A stretch of DNA of 64,000 bases from Planctomycetaceae bacterium (GCA_020638975.1 JACKHN010000012.1:1-64000), one strand, 5' to 3'. Positions 16,991 through 26,130 are shown, counted from the first letter of the stretch. Notes: generated from the sequence alone by a model not told the origin. A program made the numbers and translations.

Positions 16991-18259
16991 TTAGGCATCG
17001 GATTTGATCGCTGAGTTGAGCAGCGGCACTAGCAGCCAGCACGCACAGGTGGAAAGCGCGCCGGCAATGACGAGCGAATTGAACGCGGTGGTCGCGCCCC
17101 ACTTGGCAGACCAATCGTCGTACAGCCAGCCGCCCAGCGCTGTCGACATCGACAGGCTCAGATTGGACAACGCCATCAGCATGGCGAACGTCGTACCTGC
17201 TGCGGCAACTGGACACGCTCGCGCCGCCAAATCGAATTGAACCATGCTGCCCGTCAGATACGTGAAACCGACGATCACGCTGATGATCGCCGCAGACGTT
17301 TTCCCGGTGACACCACAGTAGGCCAGTGTGCTTAACACTCCCGCCGCAATCGCTAGATGGATCAGCCGGGACATGGGGACGCGGCGGCAGTACGTCCCGT
17401 AGGCCAAACTGCCGACGATCGCTCCCACCGAAAGCAGCGAGATCGTGAAGCCGTAGAACTGTTCGCTGATTGCAAGCTGTTTTGTCATGTGCAGATACAA
17501 GACAGACATGCTGAACGGGTTGAAGCTCCAAAGAAACAGAAAGGCAGCGGCCGCTAGCACGGCAGGTTTTCGCGCGGCAGCGGCCAGTTCCTTCGTGGCA
17601 AGTCCAAGTCGGCCTTTCTTCGCAGCCTGCGGCGTTTCCTTGACATAGAACCAAGCGAGCAGCAGCGTCGCGAAACTTGTCACCGCGCACATCAGAAATC
17701 CTTCCTGCTGGTGCCCGTGCTGGCTCAAGTAGCCGCCCACCAGCCCCGCCAAAATGCTGCCGCCATACATCGCTGCCCATTGCACCGACTGGAGTAGCCC
17801 GGTCAACCCGCGTGGTTGCCCCTTCTCGACCATCAATGCATCCACGACGACATCCGAGAACGCCACACCCACGGTCGGCACAAGGAGTAAGAACAGCAGC
17901 TGTCGGTAAGCTCCGACCGGAACAGGGATGAAGTACAAGCAAGCCAGTCCGAGAACCGAGGCTGCGCTCGTCAAAAGCAAGTAACTCCGTCGTCGTGTCC
18001 CGTTAATCGGGACAAAATCGGTAAGCAGCCCGTACAGCGGCTTGAGCGACCAAGGCAGGGCAAGCAACGCACCGAAACCGGCGATCCCGGCAGCCGAATA
18101 GCCCCACGACTTGAGCAGCGATCGTACCGGCTGGGCGATCAAACCCTCGGTTGGCTCGGCAATTCCCTGCACAAAGTACATCGCGCCAAAAAGCAAGACC
18201 AATCCGGTCGTCTCGCGACGGGAGCTCGGTGACTTCGTAACTGTGCTCACTTCCGTCAC
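16991..18259 (-). CDS. MFS transporter (AmpG/BT1-like)
   Basis: The protein has about 12 hydrophobic segments. The N-terminal MYFVQGIAEPTEGLI, followed by ALPWSLKPLYGLLTDFVPI, resembles the loop 2-3 signature of AmpG and folate-biopterin (BT1) subfamilies of the major facilitator superfamily. The substrate is not predictable. The frame opens with a TTG at 18283; the GTG at 18259 has GGGAG eight bases upstream, and another GTG at 18250 is possible, so the start is uncertain by a few codons. It diverges from the aminomutase operon, with about 190 bases between, and could serve that pathway, but nothing shows this directly. Confidence 0.86.
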   Translation of the reverse strand: MTEVSTVTKSPSSRRETTGLVLLFGAMYFVQGIAEPTEGLIAQPVRSLLKSWGYSAAGIAGFGALLALPWSLKPLYGLLTDFVPINGTRRRSYLLLTSAASVLGLACLYFIPVPVGAYRQLLFLLLVPTVGVAFSDVVVDALMVEKGQPRGLTGLLQSVQWAAMYGGSILAGLVGGYLSQHGHQQEGFLMCAVTSFATLLLAWFYVKETPQAAKKGRLGLATKELAAAARKPAVLAAAAFLFLWSFNPFSMSVLYLHMTKQLAISEQFYGFTISLLSVGAIVGSLAYGTYCRRVPMSRLIHLAIAAGVLSTLAYCGVTGKTSAAIISVIVGFTYLTGSMVQFDLAARACPVAAAGTTFAMLMALSNLSLSMSTALGGWLYDDWSAKWGATTAFNSLVIAGALSTCACWLLVPLLNSAIKSDA

Positions 18260-18451
18260 GCCGCAAGCTCCCAGGACAACCAAACCAAGCCCGACTCTGA
18301 CAACTATTTTGTCAAATCTGACGATTGTCCTCTTGACGAGAATCCGATAACTGTTTGAATTACGCGCGCATCGAATGAGCGATTTGATCGGCCCTATGGA
18401 AAGCCGTCAATCGGCTCGGTTCGAGATTCGTATCACGAAAGGAATCCTAGA

Positions 18452-19834
18452 TTGAATCACAGTGACTTTGAGTGTCACGTTTCCGACGACGAACCTCCAG
18501 GTACCAACGGCGTCGATCGCCAGTCGTACCAGACTAGTCAATCGATCGTCGCCCTGGCAGTTTCTACTGTCAAATCTCCTCGCCGCAACGGCACCCTGCT
18601 CGGGAATGCCAACGGGCATGCGGCGACGGCACCGGGCATCAGCGTTGCCAATTCTGACGGCGAATCGCTAATCATCTCTGGCAAGCTAAGCCGCCGCCGC
18701 CCTGCAAACCGCACGCGAGCATTCCGCAAGCGTTTCTTTCCAGACGCGACGGATCGCCAATGGAACGACTGGCGGTGGCAATCCCAGCACCGGATTCGCA
18801 AGCTGGAACAGTTCGAGGAAATCGTCACGCTTTCGGATGACGAACGCGAAGCGCTGATCCAAGGCGGAACGATGCTGCCTGTCGGCATTACGCCCTACTA
18901 CATGAGTCTGCTCGATGCGGAAGATGCGAATCAGCCGCTACGCAAGACGGTCATTCCGACGACGAAAGAATTCGTTCGGACGCTCGGCGAAGCCGATGAT
19001 CCGCTGGGTGAAGACGGTCACAGCCCGGTTCCCGGCCTGGTTCACCGCTACCCGGATCGGGTTTTGTTGTTGCCGCTGGATTTCTGCTCCACCTATTGCC
19101 GCTACTGCACGCGGTCGCGCGTGGTCGGCCACGGCGAGATCGTTCCCAACGAGAAGCGGTTGGAAGCGATCTTCCACTACCTGGAAGCGACGCCAACCGT
19201 TCGCGATGTGTTGATTTCTGGTGGCGATCCCTTGGCGCTCAGCGATGAAAAGCTCGATTGGATCTTGGGTCGATTGCGTTCGATTCCTCATATCGAATTC
19301 GTGCGAATCGGGACCAAGATGCCAGCCGTCCTGCCACAGCGGGTCACTCGCGAATTAGTTCGCGTGCTGCGAAAGTACCATCCGTTGTGGATGAGCATCC
19401 ACTTCCTGCATCCCGACGAATGTACGGTTGAGTCGAAGCAGGCCTGCGAGCGGTTGGCCGATGCAGGGATTCCGCTCGGAGCACAAACGGTGCTGCTGAA
19501 GGGTGTCAACGACGAAGTCGAGACGATGAAGCAACTCGTTCACAAGTTGCTCACGATGCGAGTTCGACCGTACTACCTGTATCAGTGCGATCCGATCAGC
19601 GGATCGTCACATTTCCGGACTCCGGTCAGCAAGGGCTTGGAGATTATCGCCGGCCTGCGCGGTCACACAACGGGTTACGCTGTTCCGACCTACGTAATCG
19701 ACGCGCCTGGTGGTGGTGGCAAGATTCCGCTTCAAGTGGACAGCGTTGTCCGCCGCGACGGCGACTGGCTGGTGCTGCGTAATTTTGAAGGCAAAGAGTT
19801 TCGGTATCCCGATCCAGTAGTCTCCGCCGATTGA
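18452..19834 (+). CDS. kamA: KamA family radical SAM aminomutase, probable lysine 2,3-aminomutase
   Basis: The radical SAM triad is CSTYCRYC (Cys212, Cys216, Cys219) and the PLP-lysine motif is DAPGGGGK (Lys424). The N-terminal conserved block begins near residue 95 (WNDWRWQSQHRIRKLEQF). Asp380 in YQCD and Asp417 before APGGGGK lie 161 and 198 residues after the third Cys. This is the same spacing as Asp293 and Asp330 of Clostridium lysine 2,3-aminomutase, which bind the substrate epsilon-amino group. The enzyme should convert L-lysine to L-beta-lysine. The first 90 residues are an unconserved extension starting at a TTG with AAAGGAA upstream, so the true start may be internal. It opens an operon of ligases, acetyltransferases and a deacetylase. 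Confidence 0.9.
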   Translation: MNHSDFECHVSDDEPPGTNGVDRQSYQTSQSIVALAVSTVKSPRRNGTLLGNANGHAATAPGISVANSDGESLIISGKLSRRRPANRTRAFRKRFFPDATDRQWNDWRWQSQHRIRKLEQFEEIVTLSDDEREALIQGGTMLPVGITPYYMSLLDAEDANQPLRKTVIPTTKEFVRTLGEADDPLGEDGHSPVPGLVHRYPDRVLLLPLDFCSTYCRYCTRSRVVGHGEIVPNEKRLEAIFHYLEATPTVRDVLISGGDPLALSDEKLDWILGRLRSIPHIEFVRIGTKMPAVLPQRVTRELVRVLRKYHPLWMSIHFLHPDECTVESKQACERLADAGIPLGAQTVLLKGVNDEVETMKQLVHKLLTMRVRPYYLYQCDPISGSSHFRTPVSKGLEIIAGLRGHTTGYAVPTYVIDAPGGGGKIPLQVDSVVRRDGDWLVLRNFEGKEFRYPDPVVSAD

Positions 19835-19988
19835 CGCGAATCGGTGGGTCCGCAATTCCAGGCCTTTCACATCTTGATGGAAAGGCTTGGCTCGTTGGGT
19901 GCCACTGCTGGATCGTCCAGCAGCGGCACGCCAAGGGGTGAATCGAGACGAGACGTGGCGAGGCTTGAGGCGAGTGGAGGCCAGAACA

Positions 19989-20576
19989 ATGTCTAACGAA
20001 GAATTCCTTTGTGCCCGTTGTGCGCGGCACATGAAGACATGTTGTCAGACGCCCGAAATCTATGTCACCCCTGGCGACGTCGAGCGAATTGCCAACCATG
20101 TTGGCCGCCGCGACTTTTTCCATTTTCGGGTGCCGACAGATCCGATCTACCTCGAAGAAGACGATGATCCGGTGTGGCAGCAACATATTTTTCGCGAGGA
20201 TAACAGTCGTCGAGTACTCAAGAAAACACTTGACAGCGATTGCTCGTTTCTTGGACCGCAAGGTTGTACGCTACCACTGGAAGTTCGACCGCTGGTCTGT
20301 CGACTCTACCCCTTCGACTACGACGAACGGGGAATTCGTGACGATTTGGCCACGGGTTGCCCCTTGGAACTGTTGCGGCCTGGTCAGCAGTTACTCGTAG
20401 CGTTAGACATGAAGATCGACGACGCACGACGTTGGCACAAGCAGCTTTACGAAGAGATTCGTGTAGAGAAAACGAGTCAACAAATGGCTAAGGACGAAGC
20501 TGACTTTCCCATCGACCTAGACGCGTTGACCAGTTGCACGTCCGCGACCACTACAGCCCTGAGTACAGACCAATGA
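19989..20576 (+). CDS. YkgJ family cysteine-cluster protein
   Basis: The 195-residue protein starts at an ATG with GTGGAGG nine bases upstream. It has the zinc/iron-chelating Cys pattern of the YkgJ family: CARCARHMKTCC at the N-terminus and CSFLGPQGCTLPLEVRPLVC in the middle, followed by RLYPFDY. Members are thought to bind metal, and some are oxidoreductase partners, but none is well defined biochemically. Its stop overlaps the start of the next gene (ATGA), so it is translationally coupled to the ATP-grasp ligase. In this operon it might protect or load a metal enzyme such as the deacetylase, which is speculation. Confidence 0.86.
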   Translation: MSNEEFLCARCARHMKTCCQTPEIYVTPGDVERIANHVGRRDFFHFRVPTDPIYLEEDDDPVWQQHIFREDNSRRVLKKTLDSDCSFLGPQGCTLPLEVRPLVCRLYPFDYDERGIRDDLATGCPLELLRPGQQLLVALDMKIDDARRWHKQLYEEIRVEKTSQQMAKDEADFPIDLDALTSCTSATTTALSTDQ

Positions 20577-21613
20577 AAATCGGAATCACTTACGATTTGC
20601 GTGATCAGTATCTGGCCGAAGGCTACGGCGAGGAAGAAACCGCCGAGTTCGACCGCGCGGATACGATTGACTCGATTGAAAGTGCGTTGCAGGAATTGGG
20701 TTATCAGACCGATCGGATCGGCCACGCGCGGGAGTTAGTCCAGCGGTTGGCCAATGGTGATCGTTGGGACTTGGTGTTCAACATTTGTGAAGGTCTGCGC
20801 GGCTTGGGACGAGAATCGCAAGTGCCCGCCATCCTCGATCTGTACGAGATTCCTTACACCTTTGCCGACCCTTGCGTGATGTCTGTATGTTTGGATAAGG
20901 GCGTTACCAAGAGCGTCGTGCGAAACGTCAGCGTGCCGACGCCGCGGTTCGCCGTCGTGGTCGACGAGGCAAATATCGCAGAGCTGGTCGAGAACACGCC
21001 GTTCCACTTTCCACTGTTCGCCAAGCCAATTGCGGAGGGGACCGGCAAGGGCGTAACGCCTGCTTCGCGGGTCAATGACGTCGATGAACTGGCACTTGTT
21101 TGCAAGCAACTCTTGGAGCGATATCAGCAACCCGTTTTGGTTGAAGAGTTCCTGCCCGGTCGCGAATTTACCGTCGGCATCCTAGGCACGGGGCGCGATG
21201 CGTATTGCCTCGGCACGCTGGAGATCGTCCTGCGCGATGATGCCGAACCGGAAGTGTACTCGTATGTGAATAAAGAACGCTGCGAAGAGTTGGTCGAGTA
21301 TCGGCTCGTCAGGCCTGACAAGGACGAGCAAGTTCGACAAGCCGAAGAGATCGCTCTGACCGCCTGGCGAACGCTCGGTTGCCGCGATGGGGGGCGGATC
21401 GACTTGCGGTGCGATCACGAAGGATGCCCACAGTTTTTGGAAGCGAACCCACTCGCCGGCCTGCATCCGGCACACTCTGATCTGCCAATGTTGGCCACCG
21501 CGCTTGACATGCCCTACCTCGAACTCATTCGCCGCATCGTTGATTCGGCGGCGACTCGCTGTAAACCAGAGTTGCAAGCGGCGAACGCAGCGCACGGGGC
21601 ACAACAACGATGA
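20573..21613 (+). CDS. D-Ala-D-Ala-ligase-like ATP-grasp enzyme 1
   Basis: The 346-residue protein follows the D-alanine-D-alanine ligase plan: an N-terminal pre-ATP-grasp domain (MKIGITYDLRDQYLAEGYGEE), the ATP-grasp lysine region (PLFAKPIAEGTGKGV), LVEEFLPGREFTVGIL, and the metal site GRIDLRCDHEGCPQFLEANP. Such enzymes join a carboxylate to an amine through an acyl phosphate. True Ddl enzymes are single copy and sit with mur genes; two divergent copies beside an aminomutase suggest a dedicated amide-forming pathway. It overlaps YkgJ by ATGA and the second ligase by ATGA, the tightest coupling in the window. Substrates are unknown; beta-lysine is a candidate. Confidence 0.87.
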   Translation: MKIGITYDLRDQYLAEGYGEEETAEFDRADTIDSIESALQELGYQTDRIGHARELVQRLANGDRWDLVFNICEGLRGLGRESQVPAILDLYEIPYTFADPCVMSVCLDKGVTKSVVRNVSVPTPRFAVVVDEANIAELVENTPFHFPLFAKPIAEGTGKGVTPASRVNDVDELALVCKQLLERYQQPVLVEEFLPGREFTVGILGTGRDAYCLGTLEIVLRDDAEPEVYSYVNKERCEELVEYRLVRPDKDEQVRQAEEIALTAWRTLGCRDGGRIDLRCDHEGCPQFLEANPLAGLHPAHSDLPMLATALDMPYLELIRRIVDSAATRCKPELQAANAAHGAQQR

Positions 21614-22620
21614 TGGTCGTTGTTCTCTATAACGAGCCCGGAGAAGACGCTTCCGTCGAGGATCATGACGTACTCGTTCAGGCGGAGTCAGTCTCGACCG
21701 CGTTGCAGCAACTTGGTCATCGAACGATTCGCCTGGGTTGCACGCTCGATCTCGCCGCGACTCGTCGCCAACTGCTCGCGTTGCGACCGGATGTCGTCTT
21801 CAACCTCGTCGAATCACTCGGCGGCACGGATCGGTTGATGGCATTGGCGACCTTGCTTTTGGACGCGCTCGAGATTCCCTACACCGGCGTGCGAACCAAT
21901 GCAATTCTGTCCACTTCCAACAAACTGACCGCAAAAGCTCGATTGTACGACGCCGGATTGCCAACACCCGCTTGGATGTCGTCTCGCGAGTGCAATCGAG
22001 AAGTTCCCGGCACCGAGATCAGCGACCGCTGGATCCTCAAGCCCGTCCTGGAGCATGCGTCGTTCGGCATGGACGATGATGCTGTGGTAACTGCGGAAGA
22101 TCAAGCCGCGCTCGAGGCGATGCTTCGTGATCGCGAACAGATCATCGAAAGGCCGCTGTTCGCGGAACAATTCATCGAGGGTCGCGAAATCAATTTGTCG
22201 TTGCTCGACGGAGAAGTCCTCCCTCCTGCAGAAATTGACTTTACTTCGTTCCCGCCTGACAAGCTGCGGATCGTCGGTCACCAAGCCAAATGGGACCCCG
22301 ATTCGTTCGAGTACCAACAGACTCCGCGCCGTTTCAACTTCGCCGCCTCCGACAAATCGCTGCTCAAATACATCTCGCAACTCGCTCATAATTGCTGGGA
22401 GTTATTTGGACTCAGCGGTTACGCCCGTGTCGACTTTCGCGTTGACAGCGAGAGCCAACCGTGGATTCTTGAGATCAATGCCAACCCTTGTCTCGCACCC
22501 GATGCAGGCTTCGCGGCCGCGGTTGCGGAAGCTGGCATGACCTACGAGGATGCGATTCAGCAGATCATCGAGTCCGCTGCACGAGCGGCCCCCAACTCCG
22601 TCGAATCGACACGCCGCTAA
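21610..22620 (+). CDS. D-Ala-D-Ala-ligase-like ATP-grasp enzyme 2
   Basis: This 336-residue paralogue has VVFNLVESLGGTDRLM (the FN-L-E motif of the N-terminal domain), a WILKPVLEHASFGM lysine loop, FAEQFIEGREINLSLL and the metal-binding ARVDFRVDSESQPWILEINA. The central IDFTSFPPDKLRIVGHQAKW segment is longer than in Ddl. Known members of this ATP-grasp branch make amide or peptide bonds to non-canonical amino acids. The start overlaps the stop of the first ligase, so the two are made together and may act on the same product in sequence or as a heterodimer. A housekeeping cell-wall Ddl is less likely because of the neighbours. Confidence 0.87.
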   Translation: MMVVVLYNEPGEDASVEDHDVLVQAESVSTALQQLGHRTIRLGCTLDLAATRRQLLALRPDVVFNLVESLGGTDRLMALATLLLDALEIPYTGVRTNAILSTSNKLTAKARLYDAGLPTPAWMSSRECNREVPGTEISDRWILKPVLEHASFGMDDDAVVTAEDQAALEAMLRDREQIIERPLFAEQFIEGREINLSLLDGEVLPPAEIDFTSFPPDKLRIVGHQAKWDPDSFEYQQTPRRFNFAASDKSLLKYISQLAHNCWELFGLSGYARVDFRVDSESQPWILEINANPCLAPDAGFAAAVAEAGMTYEDAIQQIIESAARAAPNSVESTRR

Positions 22621-22635
22621 CCTCACGGACGTAAT

Positions 22636-24378
22636 ATGTTTCGCATCCGAAGAATCTACGACGACGTTCTGCCAGTCAACCAAACGGCTCTTGAAGAAGT
22701 TCGCGGGATCTTCGACAGCCAGTTTCCCGACGCGCCGCCCAGCGACATCGAGCATCTGGCCGATCGCTTACGCAACCCATTCAAGAAGCGTTTTCGTACG
22801 ATCCTTTCGGTCGCCGAGAACGCGCGCCATCATGTGACCGGCTTTGCGATCGTGTTACACGAGCCGGTAATCGGCTTCTGCTACCTCGATTTTCTGGCGG
22901 CGGGCAAGGACGTGCCGGGGCGCGGCATCGGCGCGGCGTTGTACGAGTTCGTCCGCGACGAAGCCCTCGGATTGCATGCGAATGGCGTCTTCTTCGAGTG
23001 CCTGCCCGACGACGAAGATCGCTGCTCCGATCCGAAGATCCGCAAGCTGAACGCGGCGCGACTCCGCTTCTACGAGCAGTATGGCGCTCGCCCGATCGTC
23101 GGTACGGCCTATGAAACGCCTGTTCCAGACGGCGACACCGATAACCTGCCGCATCTTGTCTGGGACGATCTCGACACGGGCAAGCCCTTGAAGGCGGATA
23201 TGGCTCGCGAAGTCGCTCGGGCGGTTCTCGAACGGAAGTACAGCGATCTATGTCCACCCGCGTACGTCCGCAAGGTCGTCGAATCTTATCGTGACGACCC
23301 CGTCAGGATTCGCGAGTTGCGATACGTCAAAGCACCCGCCGATCACAAACTGGCCGAGCCGTTAAGACCCGAGCCCATCGCCATGGCGATCAATGACAAG
23401 CACGATATCCACCACATCCGCGAACGTGGTTACGTGGAATCGCCGGTGCGAATCAAAGCGATCACCAGCGAACTCGAAGGCAGCGGCTTGGTCGAGACGA
23501 TCACCGTGAAAGAGTATCCGATGACGCATATTCTAGCAGTCCATGACGCAGACTTCGTCGACTACCTGAAGACAGCCTGTGCGAATGCGCCCGAAGGCAA
23601 GTCGGTGTATCCGTACGTCTTTCCCATCCGCAATGCGACGCGTCCGCCAAAGGAACTGGCCGTACGTGCGGGCTATTATTGCATCGATACTTTTACGCCA
23701 ATCAACCGCAATGCGTTTCCCGCCGCCAAGCGAGCCGTCGATTGCGTGCTGACCTCGGCCGACGAGATCCTCGAAGGTCGCCGCATTGCGTATGCGTTGG
23801 TTCGCCCGCCAGGCCATCATGCCGAGCGGCGATCGTTCGGTGGTTTCTGCTACTTCAGCAATTCCGCAGTCGGGGCACAATACCTCAGCCAACATGGCAA
23901 AGTCGCGATCATCGATGTCGACTATCACCATGGCAACGGACAGCAAGACATCTTCTACGAACGCTCTGATGTACTCACAGTTTCAATTCACGGCGATCCC
24001 GACTTCGCGTATCCGTACTTCACGGGCTTTGCTGACGAGCGAGGTTCCGGTGCCGGCGAGGGGTTCAACCTCAACATCGTATTGCCGGAAGTTCAAGACG
24101 GAGCACAATACCGCGAAGCACTTGCCAAGGCGATTGAAGCTGTCCGCAAGTTTGATCCAGCGTTTCTGGTGATCGCTCTGGGACTCGACCCAGCGAAAGG
24201 CGACCCAACAGGCACCTGGTCGCTCGGTCCGAAGGACTTCGCAGAGAACGGAAAGATGTTGGGTGCGCTCCAGTTGCCGACATTGGTCGTTCAGGAGGGC
24301 GGTTATCGCACGCGGACGTTGGGCAAGAACGCCAAGAAGTTTTTCCGCGGCCTGATGGAAGGCATCCATGCTGAATAG
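22636..24378 (+). CDS. GNAT acetyltransferase fused to histone-deacetylase-family (acetylpolyamine amidohydrolase-like) domain
   Basis: Residues about 1-170 form a GNAT-like domain (GFCYLDFLAAGKDVPGRGIGAALYEFV, given in parts: the acetyl-CoA loop is PGRGIGAAL). Residues about 250-575 are a zinc-dependent deacetylase of the HDAC/AcuC/acetylpolyamine amidohydrolase family. RPPGHHAE holds the catalytic His pair, DVDYHHGNGQQDIFY the metal Asp and His, and GLDPAKGDP the second metal Asp. So one chain carries an acetyl-adding and an acetyl-removing module. It lies 15 bases after ligase 2. In this operon it may cycle acetylation of a beta-lysine conjugate or polyamine-like amine. Substrate and direction are inference. 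Confidence 0.87.
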   Translation: MFRIRRIYDDVLPVNQTALEEVRGIFDSQFPDAPPSDIEHLADRLRNPFKKRFRTILSVAENARHHVTGFAIVLHEPVIGFCYLDFLAAGKDVPGRGIGAALYEFVRDEALGLHANGVFFECLPDDEDRCSDPKIRKLNAARLRFYEQYGARPIVGTAYETPVPDGDTDNLPHLVWDDLDTGKPLKADMAREVARAVLERKYSDLCPPAYVRKVVESYRDDPVRIRELRYVKAPADHKLAEPLRPEPIAMAINDKHDIHHIRERGYVESPVRIKAITSELEGSGLVETITVKEYPMTHILAVHDADFVDYLKTACANAPEGKSVYPYVFPIRNATRPPKELAVRAGYYCIDTFTPINRNAFPAAKRAVDCVLTSADEILEGRRIAYALVRPPGHHAERRSFGGFCYFSNSAVGAQYLSQHGKVAIIDVDYHHGNGQQDIFYERSDVLTVSIHGDPDFAYPYFTGFADERGSGAGEGFNLNIVLPEVQDGAQYREALAKAIEAVRKFDPAFLVIALGLDPAKGDPTGTWSLGPKDFAENGKMLGALQLPTLVVQEGGYRTRTLGKNAKKFFRGLMEGIHAE

Positions 24379-24892
24379 CTGTAAATCTATGAACAACACG
24401 AGTTCTAAATTGCGAAGTCAGGTCACGCCCTCCGATCGTGATGCGGTTCGGCGAATTGTCGAAACGACCGGCTTCTTTCGCGCGGATGAAGTTGATGTCG
24501 CCGTCGAGCTCGTCGATGAAGCGCTCGCCAAAGGCGAAGCGTCGGGCTACCACTTCGTCTTCGCCGAGGTCGATGGCATCGTCGTCGGATACGCTTGCTA
24601 CGGTCCGATTGCCTGTACGCTTGGTAGCTACGATTTGTACTGGATCGCGGTTGATCCCAGCCGCCAAGGACAAGGCATTGGTCAGATCTTGCTTCTCGAA
24701 GCCGAAGGCCAAATCGTCGCGCGAGGAGGCCGTCACATCTACATCGAGACCTCGGGCCGCCCGCAGTACACACCGACGCGAGCATTCTACGAACGCTGCG
24801 GTTACGAGGTCGCTGCTGTGTTAACGGAATTCTACGATCGCGATGACGATAAAGTCGTGTGGCGGAAAGTTTGTGCGGTTAAGTCGGAATGA
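24368..24892 (+). CDS. GNAT family N-acetyltransferase
   Basis: This 174-residue protein is a compact GNAT with the acetyl-CoA pyrophosphate loop DPSRQGQGIGQILL and a C-terminal ARAFYERCGYE-like segment (TRAFYERCGYEVAAVL). The ATG at 24368 overlaps the previous stop by 11 bases and has GGAAGG at good spacing; an ATG at 24389 is an alternative. The organisation recalls ablA-ablB, where an aminomutase gene is paired with a beta-lysine N6-acetyltransferase that makes the osmolyte N-epsilon-acetyl-beta-lysine. This one could fill the AblB role, although overall similarity to AblB cannot be measured here. It is the last gene of the operon. Confidence 0.84.
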   Translation: MLNSCKSMNNTSSKLRSQVTPSDRDAVRRIVETTGFFRADEVDVAVELVDEALAKGEASGYHFVFAEVDGIVVGYACYGPIACTLGSYDLYWIAVDPSRQGQGIGQILLLEAEGQIVARGGRHIYIETSGRPQYTPTRAFYERCGYEVAAVLTEFYDRDDDKVVWRKVCAVKSE

Positions 24893-25011
24893 CTCGTCCA
24901 GCAGCGGTCGCCGATGAAGCAGCTCAACGCTGCAGATAGGGTGCTCCCAGCGCCCGGTATCCAGCATCGTCACGATCAATGTATGATGCGAGACAACCTG
25001 GGAGCTAAAAC

Positions 25012-26130
25012 ATGGCGAAGTACATTGGAATTCTGACGTCTGGTGGCGATAGTCCTGGTCTCAACGCCGCGATCCGGGGAGTGGGCAAGGGCAGCCAGTG
25101 CTTTGACATGGAGCTGATCGGCTTCATGGATGGGTTTCGGGGACTCGTGCAGAACCGCACCATGCGGCTGAACAACCAGATCCTCTCCGGCATTCTGACG
25201 CACGGCGGCACCATTCTCGGGACCAGTCGCGACAAGCCTCATAAGATGACATTGGGTGACGAAACACGTGACATGACGGACGTGATTGTCGAGACGTACA
25301 ACCGGCATCATCTGGACGCTTTGGTTTGTATTGGCGGAGGGGGGACGCAAAAGAACGCTCTACGACTGCACGAGGCGGGACTAAGAGTCATCACGCTGCC
25401 AAAGACCATCGACAACGATGTGGCCAAGACGGACATCACGTTCGGCTTCGACACGGCATTGGGCATCGCCACCGAGGCGATCGATCGACTGCATTCGACG
25501 GCGACCAGCCACCACCGCATCATCGTCGTCGAGATCATGGGGCATCGGGCCGGTTGGCTGGCGTTGGGAGCTGGCATTGCGGGTGGGGCAGACGTCGTGC
25601 TGATCCCAGAGATTCCCTACTCGCTGGAAGGCGTCGCAGAAGCAATCAAACAGCGCGCTCGTGGCGGAAAACGGTTCAGCATCGTCGCCGTTGCCGAGGG
25701 AGCAATGACCGTCGAGCAAGCCGCGAAGTTTGAAGCGCTCAGTCATCGTAAAGACAAAGCCGGCAGCAAAGAGCACAAGTCCAAGGCGTCTGCTGAACTG
25801 GCGGCGTTTCAAAAACAACATGTTGATCACACAGTTCAACTCACGCAGCAACTGGAACAACTGACCCGCATTGAGTCGCGATTGACGATCTTGGGACACC
25901 TGCAACGAGGTGGCACGCCATCGGCCGCCGACCGTCTGCTCGCGACTCGGTTAGGAACCGCTTGTGCCGAACTGTTGAACGAAGGCGTACATGGCGTGAT
26001 GGTGGCGGCCCGTGGCGACGGTGCGAAACCGGTGCCGCTAAAAAAAGTAGCCGGCAAGACGAAACTCGTGCCGCTGGACCATCCTTGGATTCAGTCGGCA
26101 CGGTTGGTCGGAACTTGTTTGGGGGACTGA
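25012..26130 (+). CDS. 6-phosphofructokinase (PfkA family, Lys-type), altered nucleotide loop
   Basis: The protein of 372 residues begins with the phosphofructokinase signature ILTSGGDSPGLNAAIRGVG and contains PKTIDNDVAKTD with the catalytic Asp134 and MGHRAGWLAL. It would phosphorylate fructose 6-phosphate. Lys131 in PKTIDND is the residue typical of PPi-using and group III enzymes. The loop normally GGDGS or GGDDT is GGGGT here (residues 108-112), so the usual acidic residue is replaced by glycine. ATP versus PPi use is therefore uncertain. A GGAG box precedes the ATG. It is 119 bases after the acetyltransferase gene and probably has its own promoter. Confidence 0.85.
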   Translation: MAKYIGILTSGGDSPGLNAAIRGVGKGSQCFDMELIGFMDGFRGLVQNRTMRLNNQILSGILTHGGTILGTSRDKPHKMTLGDETRDMTDVIVETYNRHHLDALVCIGGGGTQKNALRLHEAGLRVITLPKTIDNDVAKTDITFGFDTALGIATEAIDRLHSTATSHHRIIVVEIMGHRAGWLALGAGIAGGADVVLIPEIPYSLEGVAEAIKQRARGGKRFSIVAVAEGAMTVEQAAKFEALSHRKDKAGSKEHKSKASAELAAFQKQHVDHTVQLTQQLEQLTRIESRLTILGHLQRGGTPSAADRLLATRLGTACAELLNEGVHGVMVAARGDGAKPVPLKKVAGKTKLVPLDHPWIQSARLVGTCLGD

